Assembly: GCA_005787665.1 (NCBI GenBank)
Contig: SYAB01000227.1
Span: 1 to 5,163 of the forward strand
Origin: Actinomycetota bacterium
Lineage (GTDB): Bacteria; Actinomycetota; Actinomycetes; Mycobacteriales; Mycobacteriaceae
Direction of reading: 5' to 3'
DNA: 5,163 nucleotides
The translations under genes and the position numbers were made by a program. The notes below the pieces were generated by a model, which made no database searches, was not told the DNA's origin, and saw only the letters and a list, made by a program, of their open reading frames with translations. This document shows positions 1 to 5,163 of the stretch, one piece after another; the stretch's first letter is position 1, and the number at the start of each line of letters is the position of its first letter.

Positions 1-438
1 ACCGCGTCCAATCCCCGGTTCGCGGTCAGCCGCGTGGACATCGACCGCGGCGGACCGACGTACACCACCGACACGCTGCGCGACCTCCGCGCGCTGTATC
101 CGGACTGCGACCTGTACTTCATCACCGGCGCCGACGCGCTCGGGTCGATCCTGACCTGGCAGGGCTGGGAGGACCTGTTCACCCTGGCCACCTTCGTCGG
201 GGTCAGCCGGCCGGGCTATGAGCTCACCGACTCCCACATCAAGGACGCGGTCCATCGGCTGCCCGACGGCGCACTGCGGCTGGTGGAGGTCCCCGCGCTG
301 GCGATCTCGTCTTCGGACTGCCGTTCCCGCGCCGCCGGCGGCCGCCCGATCTGGTACCTGGTACCCGACGGCGTGGTGCAGTACGTCGCCAAGCGCGGGC
401 TCTACCGCCGCGGTGCGCAGATTGGGGTCACCGCATGA
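1..438 (+). CDS. nadD: Nicotinate-nucleotide adenylyltransferase, 3' part
   Basis: NadD joins nicotinate mononucleotide and ATP to give deamido-NAD+ and pyrophosphate, in the cytosolic synthesis of NAD. The reading frame is open from base 1, so the N-terminal part, including the (H/T)xGH nucleotide-binding motif, lies outside the window; 145 residues are visible. Visible signatures are [17 protein letters not shown] near residues 10-26, the [11 protein letters not shown] segment at about residues 43-53 (family GxDxxxxxxxW), and ISSSDCRSR at about 102-110, the family's ISSTxxR nucleotide-binding motif with Ser in place of the usual Thr. The end, [12 protein letters not shown] followed by a basic tail, is typical of actinobacterial NadD. 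The TGA stop overlaps the next ATG (ATGA), so translation is probably coupled to rsfS. An internal GTG at 34 is not a real start, because family homology continues upstream of it. Recognition is firm. Confidence 0.95.
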   Translation, partial: TASNPRFAVSRVDIDRGGPTYTTDTLRDLRALYPDCDLYFITGADALGSILTWQGWEDLFTLATFVGVSRPGYELTDSHIKDAVHRLPDGALRLVEVPALAISSSDCRSRAAGGRPIWYLVPDGVVQYVAKRGLYRRGAQIGVTA

Positions 439-821
439 CGGCATCCGCCGAGGCGGTCCGGATGGCCGCGATCGCCGCCCGTGCCGCCGCGGCCAAGCTG
501 GCCCAGGACATCGTGGTGATCGACGTGTCCGGACAGTTGGTGATCACGGACTGCTTCGTCATCGCGTCGGCAGGCAACGAACGGCAGGTGGGCGCCATCG
601 TCGACGAGGTGGAGGAGAAGATGCGTCTGGGCGGGTACAAACCGGCCCGCCGCGAGGGCACCCGCGAGGGTCGCTGGGTGCTGCTGGACTACGTCGACAT
701 CGTGGTGCACATCCAGCACACCGATGAACGCAACTTCTACGCCCTGGACCGATTGTGGCGTGACTGCCCGACGGTCGAGGTCGATCTGGACGATCCGGCG
801 ACCGACGCGGAGCCGACGTGA
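435..821 (+). CDS. rsfS: Ribosomal silencing factor RsfS (DUF143 family)
   Basis: RsfS binds ribosomal protein L14 (uL14) on the 50S subunit and blocks joining to 30S, which lowers translation under nutrient limitation. The protein has 128 residues, the usual size. Residues 25-55 ([20 protein letters not shown], then SAGNERQV) and 79-110 ([15 protein letters not shown], then a [12 protein letters not shown] segment) are the two conserved blocks of the family. The N-terminus is an alanine-rich helix and the last 18 residues are acidic, probably a flexible tail. The ATG overlaps the nadD stop, with TTGGGG about 8 nt upstream as a possible ribosome site. The nadD-rsfS pairing is widespread in bacteria and supports both calls. 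Its stop overlaps the GTG start of gpgP. Confidence 0.95.
   Translation: MTASAEAVRMAAIAARAAAAKLAQDIVVIDVSGQLVITDCFVIASAGNERQVGAIVDEVEEKMRLGGYKPARREGTREGRWVLLDYVDIVVHIQHTDERNFYALDRLWRDCPTVEVDLDDPATDAEPT
809..812 (+). promoter_or_regulatory. Ribosome binding site of gpgP
   Basis: GGAG lies 5 nt before the GTG at 818, inside the end of rsfS. It supports the GTG as the start, although GTG overlaps the upstream stop and no ATG is available nearby in that frame. Confidence 0.6.
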
Positions 822-1486
822 GGGTGCGGCGGCTGGTCATGCTGCGCCACGGCCAGACGAAATCCAACGCCGACAACCGGATGCAGGGTCAGCTCGACAC
901 CGACCTGACCGATCTGGGCCGCGCTCAGGCCGTCGCCGCCGCCGAGGTTCTGGCCAAGCGGCAGCCGCTGACGATCGTCTCCTCCGATCTGCGCCGCGCC
1001 TATGACACCGCGGTGAGTCTCGGCGAACGCAGTGGGCTGCCGGTGCGCAGGGATATCCGCCTGCGGGAGACCCATCTCGGGGATTGGCAGGGGATGACCC
1101 ACCAGCAGGTGGACACCGCCGCACCCGGCGCGAGGACGGCCTGGCGCGATGACGCGGCCTCCGCACCGCACCGCGGGGAGAGCCGCATCGATGTCGCCGA
1201 CCGTAGCCTGCCGCTGGTGGCCGAACTGGTTGCCGGGGAGCCGGACTGGGGATTCGGCGATCCCGATCGTCCGGTGGTGCTGGTGGCGCACGGCGGCCTC
1301 ATCGCAGCATTGACCGCTGCACTGCTGGGTCTGCCCGTCGACAACTGGCCGGTGCTCGGTGGGATGGGCAACGCCAGTTGGGCCCAGCTCTCCGCCCACG
1401 GCGCGGCCGGCGCGCCGTTCACCGACCTTCGCTGGCGTCTGGATGTGTGGAATGCCTCGGCCCAGGTCGCCAACGATGTCCTCTGA
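818..1486 (+). CDS. gpgP: Glucosyl-3-phosphoglycerate phosphatase
   Basis: GpgP removes phosphate from glucosyl-3-phosphoglycerate to give glucosylglycerate, the second step in building methylglucose lipopolysaccharide (MGLP), a cytosolic polysaccharide that modulates fatty acid synthesis in mycobacteria. The 222-residue protein is a histidine phosphatase (phosphoglycerate mutase-like fold). The RHG motif is LRHGQTKSN, with the phospho-acceptor His at residue 11. Arg60 lies in [11 protein letters not shown], the acid/base Glu84 in [12 protein letters not shown], and the second catalytic His158 in VLVAHGGL. Spacing closely follows M. tuberculosis Rv2419c as I recall it. Start: GTG at 818 overlaps the rsfS stop (GTGA) and has GGAG at 809-812, 5 nt before it, a good ribosome site. 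The GpgP call rather than a generic phosphoglycerate mutase rests on this motif spacing plus the adjacent octT. Confidence 0.93.
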   Translation: MRVRRLVMLRHGQTKSNADNRMQGQLDTDLTDLGRAQAVAAAEVLAKRQPLTIVSSDLRRAYDTAVSLGERSGLPVRRDIRLRETHLGDWQGMTHQQVDTAAPGARTAWRDDAASAPHRGESRIDVADRSLPLVAELVAGEPDWGFGDPDRPVVLVAHGGLIAALTAALLGLPVDNWPVLGGMGNASWAQLSAHGAAGAPFTDLRWRLDVWNASAQVANDVL

Positions 1487-2219
1487 TCCGGCGTCGCCCC
1501 CGAAGCTGCTGGTCTTCTGCGACTCGCTGTCCTACTACGGACCGCAGGGCGGGCTACCCGCCGACGATCCACGAATCTGGCCCAATATCGTTGCCACGGA
1601 ACTTGATTGGGAATTGGAACTGATCGGAAGGATCGGCTGGACGTGCCGCGACGTCTGGTGGGCAGCCACCCAGGATCCGCGGGCCTGGGCGGCTCTGCCG
1701 AGGGCCGGGGCGGTGATCTTCGCCACCAGTGGCATGGATTCGCTGCCGTCCCCGTTGCCGACCGCGGCGCGAGAGGCTATCCGTTACGTCCGGCCACCGC
1801 TGGTGCGTCGCTGGGTGCGTGACTCCTACGGGTGGATTCAGCCGCGGCTCTCCCCGGTGGCGCGCTCGGCGCTGCCGCCCAAGCTGACCGTCGAATACCT
1901 CGAGATGACCAGGGCGGCCATCGACTTCAACAGGCCGGGAATTCCCGTCGTGGCGTCGCTGCCGTCGGTGCACATCGCCCCGACCTATGGTCGGGCGCAT
2001 CACGGTCGGGCCGGAACCGTCTCGGCGATCACCCGTTGGGCCGCCCGGCATCAGGTCCCCCTCGTCGACCTCAAAGAGGCTGTCGCCGAGCACATCCTGG
2101 ACGGTCGCGGCAATCCCGATGGCATCCACTGGAACTTCGAGGCGCACCGGGCAGTCGCAGAGTTGATGCTCAAGGCGCTGGCCGAGGCCGGGGTGTCGGC
2201 CGGCGACGGCCCGGGTTGA
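1476..2219 (+). CDS. octT: Diglucosylglycerate octanoyltransferase
   Basis: OctT transfers octanoate from octanoyl-CoA to diglucosylglycerate, an early intermediate of MGLP synthesis, so it acts shortly after GpgP in the same pathway. The predicted protein has 247 residues and an SGNH/GDSL-hydrolase-like layout. The nucleophile block is [12 protein letters not shown] with Ser17 in a CDSL variant of GDSL. A middle block is [16 protein letters not shown], and the C-terminal catalytic Asp/His motif is DGIHWNF (Asp215, His218). There is no signal peptide, which fits a cytosolic enzyme. The frame is open upstream to an ATG at 1359, but homology begins at the ATG at 1476, which has AGG 9 nt before it. 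That start overlaps the end of gpgP by 11 nt and suggests coupled translation. The OctT name rests on overall similarity to what I recall of M. tuberculosis Rv2418c and on position. Confidence 0.9.
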   Translation: MSSDPASPPKLLVFCDSLSYYGPQGGLPADDPRIWPNIVATELDWELELIGRIGWTCRDVWWAATQDPRAWAALPRAGAVIFATSGMDSLPSPLPTAAREAIRYVRPPLVRRWVRDSYGWIQPRLSPVARSALPPKLTVEYLEMTRAAIDFNRPGIPVVASLPSVHIAPTYGRAHHGRAGTVSAITRWAARHQVPLVDLKEAVAEHILDGRGNPDGIHWNFEAHRAVAELMLKALAEAGVSAGDGPG

Positions 2220-2223
2220 CCCC

Positions 2224-3060
2224 GTGGCGGTCGTCGTCGTGACCGACTCCGCCGCGAGGTTGCCGGCGGATCTGCTGGCGGAGTGGGGGATTCGAGTGAC
2301 ACCCTTGCACGTCCTGGTCGATGGTCTCGATCTGCGTGACGGCGTCGACGAGATGCCGACCGACCTGTACCAGCGCCCGCAGGTCAGTACCGCCGGCGCC
2401 GGGCCCGCCGAGCTCACCGCAATCTACCGCCGCGCGCTGGCGGACAGCGGTGGCGACGGGGTGGTGGCGGTGCACATCTCGGCGGCGCTGTCGAGCACCG
2501 CGGCCGCCGCCGAACACGCCGCCGGAGAGTTCGGGGGATCGGTGCGGGTGATCGACTCCCGGTCGGCGGGTATGGGTACCGGATTCGTCGCTCTCGCGGC
2601 GGCGCGGGCCGCGCGTGCCGGTGCCGACAGGGAATCCGTTGCCGCCGAGGCGATCAGCGCGATTCCCCTGACCAGCGCCTACATCGTGGTGCAACGGCTG
2701 GAAAACCTGCGCCGCAGCGGCCGGATCGGGACGGCCGCCTCGTGGCTGGGCACTGCGTTGGCCATCAAGCCGTTGCTACGGCTCGACGCCGGCCAACTGG
2801 TGCTTTCCCAGCGGGTGCGGACCACCTCGAAGGCCACCGCGGCGATGGTGGAACTGGCGCTGGAGGCGGTGGGTGAGCGGCGGGCGGCCCTGGCGGTCCA
2901 GCACGTCGACAATCCGGCCGCGGCCGCGGAGGTCGCGGCGACCCTCGCTGCCGCGCTGCCCGCCTGCGGACCACCGATCGTCACCGATCTCGGACCCGTT
3001 CTGGGGGTACACCTCGGCACCGGCGCGGTGGGCGTGGTGGTCAGCCTCGCAACCGGTTGA
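2224..3060 (+). CDS. DegV family protein (probable fatty-acid-binding)
   Basis: DegV proteins are two-domain cytosolic proteins that bind a fatty acid; in Firmicutes FakB members present it to the kinase FakA. No FakA partner is visible here, and the cellular role in mycobacteria is not settled. The 278 residues carry the family marks in order: VVVTDSAARLP (residues 4-14), STAGAGPAE (55-63, in place of the usual STSxPS), ISAALSST (85-92), VIDSRSAGMGTG (109-120), LENLRRSGRI (159-168), IKPLLRLDAGQL (181-192) and GPVLGVHLGTGAVGVV (257-272). The length is normal. The GTG start sits 4 nt after the octT stop with no clear ribosome site, so translation probably continues from octT. It is the last gene of the plus-strand cluster. 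Its place beside an octanoyltransferase makes an acyl-chain role attractive, but this is inference. The orthologue in M. tuberculosis is Rv2417c. Confidence 0.92.
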   Translation: MAVVVVTDSAARLPADLLAEWGIRVTPLHVLVDGLDLRDGVDEMPTDLYQRPQVSTAGAGPAELTAIYRRALADSGGDGVVAVHISAALSSTAAAAEHAAGEFGGSVRVIDSRSAGMGTGFVALAAARAARAGADRESVAAEAISAIPLTSAYIVVQRLENLRRSGRIGTAASWLGTALAIKPLLRLDAGQLVLSQRVRTTSKATAAMVELALEAVGERRAALAVQHVDNPAAAAEVAATLAAALPACGPPIVTDLGPVLGVHLGTGAVGVVVSLATG

Positions 3061-3136
3061 GCCGGGCTCGGGCGTCGTCGACGCAACTGGCCGGCAGCGA
3101 GAAGTGATCGTCCTTCGGATACCAGGACCAGCGCAA
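3041..3136 (-). pseudogene. Possible 3' stub of a lost minus-strand gene
   Basis: On the minus strand, from 3136 down to a TGA at 3043-3041, the sequence reads as a protein-like tail of about 31 residues. It begins LRWSWYPKDDHFSLP and continues with ASCVDDARARLNRLRG. Most codons end in G or C, as in the real genes nearby, and the residue mix (two Trp, Tyr, Asp-Asp-His-Phe, then an amphipathic Arg/Leu helix) looks like a folded C-terminus rather than noise. There is no credible start: only a TTG at 3136 without a ribosome site, and the frame runs back to a stop at 3184-3182 inside the next gene. The last 20 nt overlap the end of degV. I do not recognise the parent family. It may instead be a chance reading frame. 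Confidence 0.35.
3048..3058 (+). repeat. 11-bp direct repeat, copy 1 (CGCAACCGGTT)
   Basis: The first copy lies in the last codons of the degV gene. The identical second copy is at 3132-3142, exactly 84 bp downstream. Because 84 is a multiple of three, both copies read NRLR in the same minus-strand frame. Confidence 0.6.
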
Positions 3137-3148
3137 CCGGTTTGCGCT
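3130..3148. terminator. Hairpin between convergent genes, possible bidirectional terminator
   Basis: AGCGCAA (3130-3136) and TTGCGCT (3142-3148) are perfect inverted repeats with a 5-nt CCGGT loop. The right arm overlaps the TAG stop of the minus-strand dehydrogenase gene (3149-3147), and the hairpin begins 69 nt after the degV stop. Neither strand shows a run of T after the stem. That is common for mycobacterial candidate terminators, but it leaves termination unproven. Confidence 0.45.
3132..3142 (+). repeat. 11-bp direct repeat, copy 2 (CGCAACCGGTT)
   Basis: The second copy forms the left arm and loop of the hairpin at 3130-3148. Together with copy 1 it brackets the short intergenic segment between the convergent genes. 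Short repeats of this kind can mark the edges of a past deletion or slippage event, but chance cannot be excluded at this length. Confidence 0.6.
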
Positions 3149-4202
3149 ACGCGAACCTGCCGGTGACGACCGGGAGATCCTTCAGGGTGATGATGCCGGG
3201 TCGGGCCGCCACGACTGCCGGGACCGCATTGGTGACCGGCATTGCGGTGTAGATCATCCCCAGGCCCATGAAACCCGGTTCGTTCCAGTCTCGTGGCGGC
3301 AGGCAGTGCAGCACGGTGCGCATGTTGGGCACCCCGAAAACCTGGATGACGTGACCGTGCTCCAGGGGCTTGGGCGGCACCACATGGTTACCCATGGTCC
3401 AGTTGAACCCGACGCTGACCACATTGCGCTCGCCCACCCACCCGCGGTGGTAACCGTGCACGCCGGCGACGGTGCCCTCCGGAATGGTCATGAAACCGAG
3501 ATCGCTGTCCCCGGTGGCCTTGGTGAACGTCACGTCGAAGCTCATCCGGTCCAGGTCGGCGCCGATCGCGTCGGCCATCATGGCGGCGGACTCGGCGAAC
3601 ACCTCACTCTCCCTCCGGACGCTCTCGGCCAGGCCGGGCGTCTGCGGGTCGCAGGAGAAGCCCATCGCGGTCTGGGTACCCGCCGACTCGTAGGTCGAGC
3701 AGTCCACCGATTCGGTGATCCGGATCTCATCGACCCGTTCGCACGCCCCGGAGAGCACCATGCCCACCATGTTCGTCATCCCGGGATGCGCACCGCTGCC
3801 GAAAATCGTGGAATTGCCGCGCTCGCAAGCCTTTCGGATCCGGTCGAGATCCGCCGGCGACTGCTTGCCGCCGGTGATCCAGGCGGCCGAGGAACATACG
3901 TTGACCCCGGCCTCCAACAGTCGCACCAACTCCTCGACGCTCGGCCACAGCGGGTTGTAACAGCAGGCGTCCGCACCGGTGGCCAGCAGCGCCTCGATAT
4001 CGTCGGTGGCGGTGATCCCGGTGGGCCCACCCGACCAGCCGGCCAACTCGGCGGCATCCACACCGACTTTGTCGGCGCCGTGCGCGTAGACCCCGACCAG
4101 TTCCAGGTCGGGACGGCCGATGATCGCGTGCAACGACCGCCGGCCGATGTTGCCGGTGGTCCACTGGATCACCCGAAGTGGCCGGTCGCTGCTGGCGCTC
4201 AT
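3147..4202 (-). CDS. NAD(P)-dependent dehydrogenase, dihydrodipicolinate reductase-like
   Basis: The 351-residue protein has an N-terminal Rossmann fold. The dinucleotide motif is RVIQWTTGNIGRRSLHAI (residues 10-27, TGNIG as the glycine turn), followed by LELVGVYAHGADKVGVDAAEL (34-54, continuous block). Further family marks are CCYNPLWPS (80-88), VNVCSSAAWITGG (100-112), the FGSGAHPGMTNMVGMVL block (134-150) and the end ITLKDLPVVTGRFA. This layout and length match the actinobacterial family named NAD(P)H-dependent amine dehydrogenase or 2,4-diaminopentanoate dehydrogenase-like. Mycobacteria carry many paralogues of it, mostly of unknown substrate. It is not DapB of lysine synthesis, which is about 100 residues shorter. 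The ATG at 4202 is chosen because GAGAGGGG (4215-4208) lies 5 nt upstream and family homology begins just after it; the open frame continues to 4592 but would run through comEA. It is convergent with degV and divergent from comEA, so it is probably a single-gene unit. In M. tuberculosis this slot holds eis. Confidence 0.85.
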   Translation of the reverse strand: MSASSDRPLRVIQWTTGNIGRRSLHAIIGRPDLELVGVYAHGADKVGVDAAELAGWSGGPTGITATDDIEALLATGADACCYNPLWPSVEELVRLLEAGVNVCSSAAWITGGKQSPADLDRIRKACERGNSTIFGSGAHPGMTNMVGMVLSGACERVDEIRITESVDCSTYESAGTQTAMGFSCDPQTPGLAESVRRESEVFAESAAMMADAIGADLDRMSFDVTFTKATGDSDLGFMTIPEGTVAGVHGYHRGWVGERNVVSVGFNWTMGNHVVPPKPLEHGHVIQVFGVPNMRTVLHCLPPRDWNEPGFMGLGMIYTAMPVTNAVPAVVAARPGIITLKDLPVVTGRFA

Positions 4203-4207
4203 GGCGT

Positions 4208-4215
4208 CCCCTCTC
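4208..4215 (-). promoter_or_regulatory. Ribosome binding site of the dehydrogenase gene
   Basis: GAGAGGGG on the minus strand ends 5 nt before the ATG at 4202. It is the strongest ribosome site in the window and settles the start, rejecting the much longer upstream open frame. Confidence 0.7.
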
Positions 4216-4282
4216 GATCGTCGGTGCGGTGCGGCATCGCCAGCGACTGTTCCACAATCCTGGTTTCGTCCACAGCCGAACC

Positions 4283-4294
4283 GGGCCATGGCCC
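4283..4294. repeat. 12-bp perfect palindrome (GGGCCATGGCCC)
   Basis: This is a self-complementary dodecamer in the divergent region, 45 nt before the chosen comEA start. It could be an operator half-site pair or chance in a G+C-rich stretch. It contains an ATG at 4288 in the comEA frame, which I consider a less likely start. Confidence 0.4.
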
Positions 4295-4304
4295 CGGCCG
4301 GCCG

Positions 4305-4310
4305 TACCGT
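4305..4310 (+). promoter_or_regulatory. Weak candidate -10 element for comEA
   Basis: TACCGT fits TANNNT and is 29 nt before the ATG at 4339, implying a short 5' leader of roughly 20 nt. No matching -35 hexamer is seen at 16-19 bp upstream, so this is only a candidate. Confidence 0.25.
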
Positions 4311-4338
4311 GACGGCTAACGGCCCTAGCGTCGCGGAC

Positions 4339-5145
4339 ATGCGCACCGAGGATCCCTCCGCCATCCTGCACCGGCTCCGGGCCCGGCCCTCGGCGGATCC
4401 CGCCGGAAGTCCCGCTGACGGCGGCGAGGAGACGCAGCTCGCCCCCAGCTGGGTGGTGCCCGGGGCGACCACGCCGCGCGGGCAGGCCTGGCTGACCGCG
4501 ATACGGGCCGACCCCGGACGGGCCGGTGGGGTCGTGCTGGCGGTCATCGCACTGCTGGCCGTTCTCGTGACCGTGTTCACCGTGTCCCGCAACCGGCCGG
4601 CTCCGGTGGTCTCGGCCGATCTGCCGACCGTCGAGGCGGTGCCGGTCGCAACCGCGGTGCCGGGGTCGCCAGTCGGCCCGGATCAGCACACCGTGGTCGT
4701 CAGCGTCGTCGGGCTGGTGGCACAGCCGGGCCTGGTGACCCTGGCACCCGACGCCCGGGTCTCCGATGCGGTGTCGGCTGCCGGTGGCCCGGTCAAAGGT
4801 GCCGACACCCTCGGGCTCAACCTCGCCCGGCATCTTTCCGACGGTGAACAGATCGTCGTCGGAGTCGCCGCACCTGCGGGCCAACCCGCGGTGCTGGGAA
4901 GCTCGGTGGGCGGGGCGGCGCAGGCCGGTCCGACCGAGAACGCACCGCCGGCCGGGCCGGTTGATCTCAACACCGCCACCGTCGAGCAACTCGACGCCCT
5001 GCCCGGGGTGGGCCCGGTGACTGCGGCGGCGATCGTGAGCTGGCGCACGGCCAACGGGCGGTTCACGGCCGTCGATCAGCTGGCAGAGGTCGACGGCATC
5101 GGTCCGGCCCGCCTGGAGAGGCTGCGGCCGCTGGTCCGGGTCTGA
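4339..5145 (+). CDS. comEA: ComEA-like membrane-anchored helix-hairpin-helix DNA-binding protein
   Basis: ComEA proteins bind double-stranded DNA outside the membrane and pass it to the ComEC channel in naturally competent bacteria. Whether mycobacteria use it for uptake is not established. The 268 residues comprise a cytoplasmic N-terminus of about 60 residues and one membrane helix (GGVVLAVIALLAVLVTVFTV, 63-82). Next come a Pro/Val/Ala-rich linker, an SLBB-like domain (about 118-175, HTVVVSVVGLVAQPGLV onward) and a second Gly/Ala/Pro linker. The C-terminal domain (208-268) begins VDLNTATVEQLDALPGVGP and holds two helix-hairpin-helix turns, LPGVGPVTA and VDGIGPARL. This order is the usual Gram-positive ComEA plan. 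The start is uncertain: ATG 4339 is preferred on recalled similarity to mycobacterial ComEA N-termini (MRTE) but has no strong ribosome site. In-frame GTG 4309 and ATG 4288 are alternatives, and the frame is open back to 4120. Confidence 0.92.
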   Translation: MRTEDPSAILHRLRARPSADPAGSPADGGEETQLAPSWVVPGATTPRGQAWLTAIRADPGRAGGVVLAVIALLAVLVTVFTVSRNRPAPVVSADLPTVEAVPVATAVPGSPVGPDQHTVVVSVVGLVAQPGLVTLAPDARVSDAVSAAGGPVKGADTLGLNLARHLSDGEQIVVGVAAPAGQPAVLGSSVGGAAQAGPTENAPPAGPVDLNTATVEQLDALPGVGPVTAAAIVSWRTANGRFTAVDQLAEVDGIGPARLERLRPLVRV

Positions 5146-5149
5146 GATC

Positions 5150-5163
5150 GTGTCGGGGCAGGC
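5150..5163 (+). CDS. comEC: Probable start of comEC, cut by window edge
   Basis: Four nt after the comEA stop, a GTG opens a frame reading M-S-G-Q before the window ends. ComEC, the polytopic membrane DNA channel, follows comEA in M. tuberculosis (Rv2414c) and in most competence loci, so this is the likely start. The call rests on position only; four codons cannot identify a protein. Confidence 0.4.

Larger units (their letters stand above)
4203..4338. promoter_or_regulatory. Divergent regulatory region between dehydrogenase gene and comEA
   Basis: This 136-bp gap must hold promoters for both outward-facing genes. Visible elements are two DnaA-box-like nonamers in tandem (TGTTCCACA at 4248-4256 and TCGTCCACA at 4266-4274, an 18-bp period) and a perfect 12-bp palindrome GGGCCATGGCCC at 4283-4294. 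TACCGT at 4305-4310 fits the mycobacterial TANNNT -10 pattern and would place a transcript start near 4317 for comEA, but no good -35 element accompanies it. I see no convincing -10 for the dehydrogenase gene. Which protein binds here cannot be read from sequence alone. Confidence 0.5.

Noticed and set aside
737..1399. 220-codon minus-strand open frame opposite gpgP
   Set aside because: It is a shadow of gpgP, whose catalytic RHG, Glu84 and His158 are all present on the plus strand.
1359..1475. Upstream extension of octT by 39 codons
   Set aside because: The added residues are the out-of-frame reading of gpgP, and family similarity begins at the ATG at 1476.
1554..2417. 287-codon minus-strand open frame opposite octT and the start of degV
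   Set aside because: It lies antisense to two genes with good family motifs, and its own translation has low-complexity Arg/Gly/Pro content.
3059..3069. GAGCCGGGCTC palindrome just after the degV stop as a terminator
   Set aside because: The two 5-nt arms are separated by one base, too few for a hairpin loop, and no T-run follows.
3306..4319. 337-codon plus-strand open frame opposite the dehydrogenase gene
   Set aside because: It is an antisense shadow. The protein is His/Gly/Arg-rich with no recognisable domain, while the minus strand has clear Rossmann and family motifs and a strong ribosome site.
4203..4592. Upstream extension of the dehydrogenase by 130 codons
   Set aside because: The extension is antisense to comEA, is rich in Arg/Ser/Ala with no domain, and ignores the strong ribosome site before the ATG at 4202.
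3727..4989. 420-codon minus-strand open frame across the dehydrogenase and comEA genes
   Set aside because: It overlaps two well supported genes in other frames. Its composition is Arg/Gly/His-rich with no motif, as expected for a shadow in G+C-rich DNA.
1..5163. CRISPR array, tRNA, insertion sequence or prophage elements
   Set aside because: No regularly spaced repeats, cloverleaf-like sequence, transposase or integrase motif, or target-site duplication was seen. Coding genes fill nearly the whole window.

Overview
The DNA is about 70% G+C with strong G/C bias at third codon positions. Genes are tightly packed, with GTG as well as ATG starts and start/stop overlaps of 4 to 11 nt. Gene content and order match the mycobacterial nadD-rsfS-gpgP-octT-degV ... 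comEA-comEC neighbourhood (the Rv2421c to Rv2414c region of Mycobacterium tuberculosis). The proteins are close to, but not identical with, what I recall of the tubercle bacillus versions, and the locus differs from M. tuberculosis after the DegV gene. A fast-growing or environmental Mycobacterium (Mycolicibacterium type) is the best guess.

Positions 1-3060, plus strand, form one probable operon. It contains the 3' part of nadD (nicotinate-nucleotide adenylyltransferase), rsfS (ribosomal silencing factor), gpgP (glucosyl-3-phosphoglycerate phosphatase), octT (octanoyltransferase for an early methylglucose lipopolysaccharide intermediate) and a DegV-family lipid-binding protein. Each junction is an overlap or a gap of 4 nt, so translation is probably coupled. 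GpgP and OctT are two early steps of one pathway (methylglucose lipopolysaccharide, MGLP). NadD and RsfS are housekeeping neighbours. The DegV protein may bind fatty acids, which fits beside an acyltransferase, but that link is inference.

Positions 3061-3146 lie between convergent genes. They hold a 7-bp-stem hairpin that overlaps the stop codon of the minus-strand gene, an 11-bp direct repeat, and a short protein-like reading frame on the minus strand. That frame looks like the 3' stub of a lost gene.

Positions 3147-4202, minus strand, encode a 351-residue Rossmann-fold NAD(P)-dependent dehydrogenase of the dihydrodipicolinate-reductase-like / 2,4-diaminopentanoate-dehydrogenase-like family. 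In M. tuberculosis this interval holds eis. The 136-bp divergent region that follows (4203-4338) carries two DnaA-box-like nonamers, a 12-bp palindrome and a weak candidate promoter.

Positions 4339-5145, plus strand, encode ComEA: one membrane anchor, an SLBB-like domain and C-terminal helix-hairpin-helix DNA-binding repeats. The likely start of comEC begins 4 nt later and is cut by the window edge.

I found no RNA genes, insertion sequences, CRISPR arrays or phage genes. Most of the window is ordinary conserved mycobacterial chromosome. The less ordinary part is the 3040-4340 block.
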